This document shows, in pieces, positions 16,134 to 20,885 of a stretch of 20,885 nucleotides of DNA. Source of the stretch: Candidatus Fermentibacterota bacterium (GTDB lineage: Bacteria > JAFGKV01); the NCBI GenBank assembly GCA_016928395.1, contig JAFGKV010000126.1, positions 1 to 20,885 of the forward strand, given 5' to 3'. The first letter of the stretch is position 1. Every line of letters begins with the position of its first letter. Under the pieces are notes generated by a model. The model was not told the DNA's origin. It saw nothing but the letters and a program-made list of their open reading frames with translations, and ran no database searches. The position numbers and the translations under genes are program-made.

Positions 16134-17168
16134 ATGAGGTGGGACCTGAGCGTATCGCTGGCCGAGAGTGGGCGGGTGCCTGATGTGCTGGTGCGGAGGG
16201 GCATGCATCGGCTCATCGCCGCGACGCTGCAGCACTACCGCGCCGAGATCACCGACCGGGACGCCTGGATGGGTTCGCTGGTTCGCGGTCTCAAGGCCTC
16301 CCCCATTGCACTCACTCCCGACGAGGCGAACCGTCAGCACTACGAACTGCCGCCGGAGTTTTTCTCCTTGGTGCTGGGTAAGGCCATGAAGTACAGTTGT
16401 TGCCTGTGGGAGCCCGGCACGACCTCCCTTGACGAGGCAGAGGAGGCCATGCTGACCCTCACGGCCCAGCGGGCCGGGCTGGCCGACGGCATGAGGATTC
16501 TCGATGCTGGCTGCGGATGGGGCTCCATGGCCCTGTGGGCCGCGGCCCGGTATCCCGGATCCTCGATCACCGCACTCACCAACTCGCGGCTCCAGAGGGA
16601 CTTCGTGGTGTCGCAAGCCCAGCGGCGCGGGATCCCCAATATCCGTGCAGTGCTTGATGATATCGGCTCATTCGTTCCCGACCGGCGATTTGACCGCATC
16701 GTATCGGTGGAGATGTTCGAACACGTGCGCAACTTTGCGGAACTGCTGCGCCGCATGGCATCCTGGCTTGTCGACCGGGGAGCGCTCTTCGTCCACCACT
16801 TCTGTCATCGCGACATCGCCTATGTCATGGACGCCTCGGACGAACGCGACTGGATGGCCAGGCACTTCTTCACCGGGGGCATGATGCCCTCCGCCGATCT
16901 TCTTCTTCACTTCCAGGATGACCTGACCATTGCCTCAACCTGGCGAATAGACGGCACCCACTATGCCCGCACGCTGGGCGCCTGGCTCTCCCGCATGGAT
17001 GCCCACGCCGCCGAGGTCCGGGCTGTGTTCGCTGCTCACTACGGCCACAAGGACGCCCGGCTCTGGTACAACCGATGGCGCATGTTCTTCATGGGGTGCG
17101 AGGAACTCTTCGGATACCGGGAAGGCCGCGAGTGGCAGGTGGTGCACCACCTGTTCACCCGCACCTAA
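16134..17168 (+). CDS. SAM-dependent methyltransferase, CFA synthase/coclaurine N-methyltransferase-like
   Basis: A 344-residue class I methyltransferase of the cyclopropane-fatty-acyl-phospholipid synthase superfamily. Features are YSCCLW (87-92), the SAM motif ILDAGCGWGSMALWAA (GCGWG at 126-130), VSVEMFEHVRNFAELL, VHHFCHRDIAYVMD, FFTGGMMPSADLLLHFQDDL and the closing WYNRWRMFFMGCEELFGY. These segments match the plant coclaurine-N-methyltransferase-like branch better than true Cfa enzymes; the HFCH and FFTGG blocks are the main reason. Bacterial members have mostly unknown substrates, either lipid or small amine. ATG 16134 is chosen for AGAGGAG eight bases upstream. It stands alone, without the flavin oxidoreductase or DUF1295/DUF1365 genes that often accompany this type, so context does not indicate a substrate. 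Confidence 0.85.
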   Translation: MRWDLSVSLAESGRVPDVLVRRGMHRLIAATLQHYRAEITDRDAWMGSLVRGLKASPIALTPDEANRQHYELPPEFFSLVLGKAMKYSCCLWEPGTTSLDEAEEAMLTLTAQRAGLADGMRILDAGCGWGSMALWAAARYPGSSITALTNSRLQRDFVVSQAQRRGIPNIRAVLDDIGSFVPDRRFDRIVSVEMFEHVRNFAELLRRMASWLVDRGALFVHHFCHRDIAYVMDASDERDWMARHFFTGGMMPSADLLLHFQDDLTIASTWRIDGTHYARTLGAWLSRMDAHAAEVRAVFAAHYGHKDARLWYNRWRMFFMGCEELFGYREGREWQVVHHLFTRT

Positions 17169-17320
17169 GAAACGTGGCCGCCGGGCGGAGGGGTGGTCAG
17201 CTACACGCTGGGGCGTGGGTCCGAGGGCCCCGTGCCGACGCTACCGAAAGAGGCCAAGAACCACGGTGTGAGCGCCCATATCGATGAGCCCGGTTCCGGA
17301 GCGCATGGCGGACGGTTCGG

Positions 17321-17788
17321 TCAGCCTCCCGCGGTCTGGACAAAGGCGGTATTGGCGTAGAGGTATTCCACCTTTTCCTTGTGTCGCAATTCCTCGGCGG
17401 CCATCCGCTTCAAGACCTCCCGTACTTCTCCCTCGGGTTGGAGCGCGGCGAGACCCTTGTAGAAGTTGTGCGATGCCATCTCCCGGTGCGCTGCCACGAG
17501 GTAGACCTCGGAACTCTCCATGTCACGATCCGGATCTGGAGCATCCAGGTGCTGAGCCAGTTGGTAGTCGACAACGGCATCCACCGGCAGAGCCGTGAGA
17601 GACTTCTGCCCGTCGCGGTAGGCAACCAAGAACTCCCGATGCTTCTTCTCCTCTGCAGCCAAGAACTGCAGCGTATCCCTGGCAGTGGCATCCTCAATCC
17701 TGTCGTGCAGGGCCGTATAGAAGGCGAATGCCTCTTCCTCTCTCTGAATGGCCTTACCCAGAACTGATCGCAAGTTGATCCTCTCCAT
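17321..17788 (-). CDS. Rubrerythrin-type ferritin-like diiron protein
   Basis: A 155-residue four-helix protein. Likely diiron ligands occur in the expected order: a glutamate cluster 17-19 (EEEAFAFY), E47xxH50 (EEKKH), E103 (HREMASHNFY) and E133xxH136 (EELRH). There is no C-terminal rubredoxin domain, so it is an erythrin-like short form. Family members remove peroxide or handle iron in the cytoplasm of anaerobes and microaerophiles; electron donors would have to come from elsewhere. ATG 17788 has AAGGAG six bases upstream, which rules out the longer reading to 17866. It follows fhs after 169 nt on the same strand, so co-transcription is possible but not evident. A short inverted repeat lies 28 bases upstream of the start. 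Confidence 0.85.
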   Translation of the reverse strand: MERINLRSVLGKAIQREEEAFAFYTALHDRIEDATARDTLQFLAAEEKKHREFLVAYRDGQKSLTALPVDAVVDYQLAQHLDAPDPDRDMESSEVYLVAAHREMASHNFYKGLAALQPEGEVREVLKRMAAEELRHKEKVEYLYANTAFVQTAGG

Positions 17789-17815
17789 GGCAATCTCCTT
17801 CGTGTGTGTACTGTG

Positions 17816-17834
17816 TTCTATGCCACATGTAGAA
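17816..17834. promoter_or_regulatory. Short inverted repeat upstream of the rubrerythrin-like gene
   Basis: TTCTA (17816-17820), a nine-base spacer, then TAGAA (17830-17834). Position and symmetry would suit an operator, but five base pairs are weak and I match it to no named regulator. Confidence 0.2.
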
Positions 17835-17957
17835 GTCTGCAGCGTCCTTTCGGTACGCGTTTCCATCCGTGCTTTCGCCCCATCTTATCCTCCGAGGGTC
17901 GAGTTCTCCAGCCTCCCCGAGTCCAGCCACCCAAAGGCTTGCCGCGCGCACCTCCGC

Positions 17958-19628
17958 TCACGCCAGGCCCGTGATTACACCGTCGTCGTCGATGTTGATC
18001 GATTGGGCTGCAGGCTTACGGGGCAAACCAGGCATACGCATGATGTCACCCGTGAGGGGCACCAGGAAGCCTGCGCCCGAGCAAATCACGACGTCCCGAA
18101 CAGTCACGAGGAAATCCTTGGGTCTGCCAAGGAGATCGGGGTTATCCGAAAGTGATTGCTGGGTCTTCGCGATGCACACGGGCAGATTGTCAAACCCGAG
18201 CTTGTCGATTCTGTGAAGCGAGCGTTCCGCTTCCGGCCGGTAGTCCACGGCCTCCGCGCCATACATCTCCCTGGCCACTATGGCGATCTTGTCTTTGACC
18301 GGCATGTTCCAGTCATAGAGGGTCTTGAAACTGCAGGCGTTACCGTGCGCCAGATCAATCACTTTCTGGGCAAGCTCAAGCCCACCGCCACCGCCCTCGG
18401 TGAAGAATGTCACCACTGAGCTATCCTCTCCTGCATCCGCGCAGATCCGCGCCGCAGCGGCCAACTCCTCGTCGGTATCCGACGGAAAGCGGTTGAGCGC
18501 CACCACCGATCGCATGCCGAACTTCCTGATGTTCTCGATATGCTTCTCCAGATTGCCCCGACCCCGCTCCACGGCCTCGGGATCGGGTTCATTCGCCTTC
18601 TTGAGGGGTATGCCGCCATGCATCTTGAGAGCCCGGATCGTAGCAACCAGCACCACCGCGCAGGGCGCAAACTTTCCATACTGACACACGATGTCGAAGA
18701 ACTTTTCTGCGCCGAGGTCGAAGCCAAACCCTGCCTCAGTCACCACATAGTCGCTGGTGGCGAGCGCCAGCTTGGTGGCGAGGATACTGCTGGTCCCCTG
18801 GGCGATGTTGGCAAAAGGCCCGCCATGCACAAAGGCCGGCCCGCCTTCCAGAGTCTGCACCAGATTCGGCAGAAGAGCATCGCGAAGCAGGGCAGCAACC
18901 GCACCCTGGATGCCCAGTTGCGACACCACCACGGGGTCTCCCTCTCTGGTGAACCCAACCAGAATCCGTCCGATGCGCTCCTTCAACTCGGCATAGGAGA
19001 GTGATAGGCAAAGGGATGCCATGATCTCGGATGATGCAGTGATATCAAAGCCACCTTGACGAATGGGATGGTTCACCCGTCCGAGGCCGATAACCGTCTC
19101 ACGGAGGGTTCGATCGTTCATGTCAATCACCCGTCGCCACAAGACCTCGCCGGGAGCGAAGCCCGAATCAGTGCCGAAGTGGATACTGTTATCGATGGTC
19201 GCGGCGATCAGGTTGTGCGCCGTGGTGATGGCATGAAGATCCCCGGTGAAGTGAAGGTTGATGTCATGCGCAGGGATCACTTGGGACCGTCCGCCTCCGG
19301 TGGCGCCGCCCTTCCGGCCTAAACAGGGGCCCAAAGAGGGCTCGCGGAGGCATACCGTCGCGTTCTTTCCCGCCCGGCGCAACGCTTGGGTGAGGCCGAT
19401 GCTCATGGTGGTCTTGCCCTCGCCGGCTGGCGTGGGCGTCATGGCGCTGACCAGCACCAGCCTGCCGCGCGCTGGCTGCGCAGCAGGGTCCTCCCCGAGA
19501 ATTCGACGAATGGCCTGTATCCGCACTTTCGCCTTGTCGTTGCCGAAGGGAACGAGATCGTCAGGTGACAGATCAAGCATGCGTGCAATGTCGCCAATGG
19601 GCCTGGGTGAGGCGGCCGTTGCGCTCAT
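17958..19628 (-). CDS. fhs: Formate-tetrahydrofolate ligase
   Basis: ATP-dependent ligase that makes 10-formyl-THF from formate and THF in the cytoplasm, feeding purine and formyl-Met synthesis, serine metabolism or, in acetogens, the methyl branch of the Wood-Ljungdahl pathway. From ATG 19628 the protein has 556 residues, which is the family's standard length. The nucleotide-binding loop TPTPAGEGKTT is at 64-74. Other family blocks are visible: REPSLGPCLGRKGGATGGG, DINLHFTGDLHAI, FVHGGPFANIAQGTSS, VTEAGFGFDLGAEKFFDI and VVALNRFPSDT. The start is chosen for AGGAGAGG eight bases upstream; the open frame to 19778 is upstream sequence without similarity. No folD, CODH/ACS or formate dehydrogenase genes are in the window, so a role in acetogenesis cannot be claimed. 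Confidence 0.97.
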   Translation of the reverse strand: MSATAASPRPIGDIARMLDLSPDDLVPFGNDKAKVRIQAIRRILGEDPAAQPARGRLVLVSAMTPTPAGEGKTTMSIGLTQALRRAGKNATVCLREPSLGPCLGRKGGATGGGRSQVIPAHDINLHFTGDLHAITTAHNLIAATIDNSIHFGTDSGFAPGEVLWRRVIDMNDRTLRETVIGLGRVNHPIRQGGFDITASSEIMASLCLSLSYAELKERIGRILVGFTREGDPVVVSQLGIQGAVAALLRDALLPNLVQTLEGGPAFVHGGPFANIAQGTSSILATKLALATSDYVVTEAGFGFDLGAEKFFDIVCQYGKFAPCAVVLVATIRALKMHGGIPLKKANEPDPEAVERGRGNLEKHIENIRKFGMRSVVALNRFPSDTDEELAAAARICADAGEDSSVVTFFTEGGGGGLELAQKVIDLAHGNACSFKTLYDWNMPVKDKIAIVAREMYGAEAVDYRPEAERSLHRIDKLGFDNLPVCIAKTQQSLSDNPDLLGRPKDFLVTVRDVVICSGAGFLVPLTGDIMRMPGLPRKPAAQSINIDDDGVITGLA

Positions 19629-19790
19629 GGTAGCAACCTCTCCTGGAAGGATGTGAGGGATCAGGACACTGAAGAACCCAACGAAGGTGGCACTACCTGC
19701 CGTGTTGCACAAGTGAAGCGAGGAGCGTCGGATGCGGACACGGGAGACGAGGATTGTCGTGGATGGTGCCGGTATCACCGCTTATCTCCC

Positions 19791-19822
19791 GGTAGGTGCG
19801 TGCGGCCGGCGTACGCACTACC
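19791..19822. promoter_or_regulatory. Inverted repeat between fhs and the M28 peptidase gene
   Basis: GGTAGGTGCGT (19791-19801) pairs with ACGCACTACC (19813-19822), ten base pairs with one bulged G and an 11-base loop containing GGCCGGC. It lies 58 bases before the peptidase start in the 252-bp divergent gap. It could be an operator or an mRNA leader hairpin. No clear promoter hexamers are visible nearby. Confidence 0.4.
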
Positions 19823-19880
19823 TTGCGTTGAACACCACTCATTCTCGCGTTCCCCTCATCCGTTGCACGAGGAGCATCCA

Positions 19881-20885
19881 GTGCGAAACAGCTTTCTTTT
19901 CATGTGCGGGATGGCGGCAGTTGCCCATGCCGCTCCTCTACTCGTGGCTGTCGAGTTGCCAACCCCGGATATCCGCGATCTATGGGTTCAATCGGCGCAC
20001 TCAACCTTTGCCTACCTGGAGCCAACGGCGTTTGCAGAACTCACTCCTGCAGACATTCCTATACTGGCCCGACGCGGTATCTCGGTTCGCGTGCTTGACG
20101 GGGAAACATGGAGCCGTCGCTACTTCTTCGGGATCATCCCCGATGCGATGCGACACTCGCTCCCGGGCGAGGTGCTCTGGGAGCGCGACGATACCGTGTT
20201 GCTCAGCGTGTCGGAAGAGAACGTCTCCGTCCTTCTGGGTCTTCCGGCTCGATTCCATCCTCTGGAACGACGTACCTTGGAAGCCGGATTCTGGCGGAGG
20301 TTCGCCGGCACTGCGGTTCCACTTCGCGCTCTGCCGTGGGACGCAGCGGTCCAGGCCGTGGTGGACGCGGTGAACACCGACTCGCTCACTGCCTACATCC
20401 AGCGGATGCAGGACTTCGGAAGCAGGCTCACCTTGGGAGACAGCTCACTGGCAGCCTCTCAATGGCTGGCCGACACGTACGAATCTTGGGGCTACCCGGT
20501 TGAGTTCGACAGCTTCTACGTTTCGCACCCGGCGATGGGCAACTGGCCCGGCACGGGGTGGGAGCGAAACGTTATCGCACGGAAGACGGGCACTCACGGC
20601 GCGGCATCACGCCTCGTCATCGGCGGTCATTTCGACTCCATTGTCTGGTCTGACACGGCTCTGGCCCGAATCAACGCCCCGGGCGCCGACGACAATGCCA
20701 CCGGCACGGCCGGCGCCATGGAGGCAGCCCGAGTGCTCCGTGACTTCCCTATGAAGAAAGACGTCCATTTCGCGGCGTGGGCAGCTGAGGAGATTGGCCT
20801 CGTCGGTTCGTCGATTCATGCCCTCGGGGCCTCGCAGCAAGGAGATCTCATCGAGGGCGTGATCAACATGGACATGATCGGTTAC
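19881..20885 (+). CDS. Secreted M28 family zinc peptidase (5' part, runs off the window)
   Basis: The first 335 codons of an exported aminopeptidase-type enzyme, open to the right edge without a stop. GTG 19881 has GAGGAG six bases upstream. A signal peptide follows (hydrophobic to about residue 17, likely cleavage after AHA). Residues about 20-160 resemble no domain I recognise. From about 165 the M28 fold begins. Co-catalytic zinc residues match the family: H250 and D252 in GGHFDS, D271 in GADDNATGT, catalytic E303 and ligand E304 in AAEEIG, and D331 in NMDMIGY. The last zinc-binding histidine would lie beyond the window. Members release N-terminal amino acids from peptides outside the cytoplasm; the substrate here is unknown. 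Confidence 0.9.
   Translation, partial: MRNSFLFMCGMAAVAHAAPLLVAVELPTPDIRDLWVQSAHSTFAYLEPTAFAELTPADIPILARRGISVRVLDGETWSRRYFFGIIPDAMRHSLPGEVLWERDDTVLLSVSEENVSVLLGLPARFHPLERRTLEAGFWRRFAGTAVPLRALPWDAAVQAVVDAVNTDSLTAYIQRMQDFGSRLTLGDSSLAASQWLADTYESWGYPVEFDSFYVSHPAMGNWPGTGWERNVIARKTGTHGAASRLVIGGHFDSIVWSDTALARINAPGADDNATGTAGAMEAARVLRDFPMKKDVHFAAWAAEEIGLVGSSIHALGASQQGDLIEGVINMDMIGY

Noticed and set aside
17169-17320. Terminator or small gene between the convergent methyltransferase and rubrerythrin-like genes
   Set aside because: No stem longer than about 4 bp, no T-run, and no short frame with a ribosome-binding site.
19732-20373. 213-codon plus-strand open frame near the right edge
   Set aside because: It is out of frame with the M28 peptidase, whose frame from GTG 19881 has a ribosome-binding site, signal peptide and zinc motifs.

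Overview
The window is about 20.9 kb of GC-rich, densely coding chromosomal DNA. It comes from a bacterium with two membranes: there is an OmpA-type peptidoglycan-binding outer-membrane protein, a LolA-like lipoprotein-carrier relative, and several signal-peptide proteins with no sortase or wall anchors. The OmpA protein with thrombospondin type 3 repeats, the fused homocysteine methyltransferase/MTHFR, the EF-G paralog and the large GNDxY/HEAT exported protein suggest an uncultured lineage of the FCB/Eisenbacteria-like or deltaproteobacterial kind. That placement is inference; the sequence carries no rRNA or other taxonomic marker I could use. I found no tRNA, rRNA, CRISPR array, transposase, phage gene or defence system.

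Layout. (1) 6-6372, minus strand: a housekeeping cluster transcribed in the order rumA-like rRNA uracil methyltransferase, radC, ftsK, lolA-like lipoprotein, rimO. rumA/radC and lolA/rimO are tightly spaced; short gaps flank ftsK. An in-frame TGA sits exactly between a basic leader and the hydrophobic signal core of the lolA-like gene. (2) 6374-12535, plus strand: a homocysteine methyltransferase-MTHFR fusion starts one base away from the rumA start codon, so there is no shared intergenic promoter space. It is followed by an OmpA protein with ten exact 90-bp calcium-binding repeats, a strong hairpin terminator, and a divergent EF-G paralog that lacks the usual domain IV tip residues. (3) 12661-15801, minus strand: a 1046-residue exported protein with about 12 copies of a 27-residue GNDxY repeat and a C-terminal HEAT-like region. 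(4) 16134-17168, plus strand: a methyltransferase of the cyclopropane-fatty-acid-synthase/coclaurine-N-methyltransferase-like group. (5) 17321-19628, minus strand: formate-tetrahydrofolate ligase, then a rubrerythrin-type ferritin-like protein. (6) 19881 to the right edge, plus strand: the first 335 codons of an exported M28 zinc peptidase.

How the genes relate. Two enzymes feed one-carbon and methionine metabolism: Fhs makes 10-formyl-THF, and the fusion enzyme reduces methylene-THF and methylates homocysteine. Three enzymes modify the translation apparatus or work on it (RimO, RumA-like, EF-G paralog). FtsK and RadC belong to chromosome and division functions. The exported proteins (OmpA, LolA-like, GNDxY/HEAT, M28) serve the envelope. 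Nothing here is a classic accessory island. The parts most worth a second look are the GNDxY repeat protein, the divergent EF-G, the interrupted lolA leader and the head-to-head start codons.
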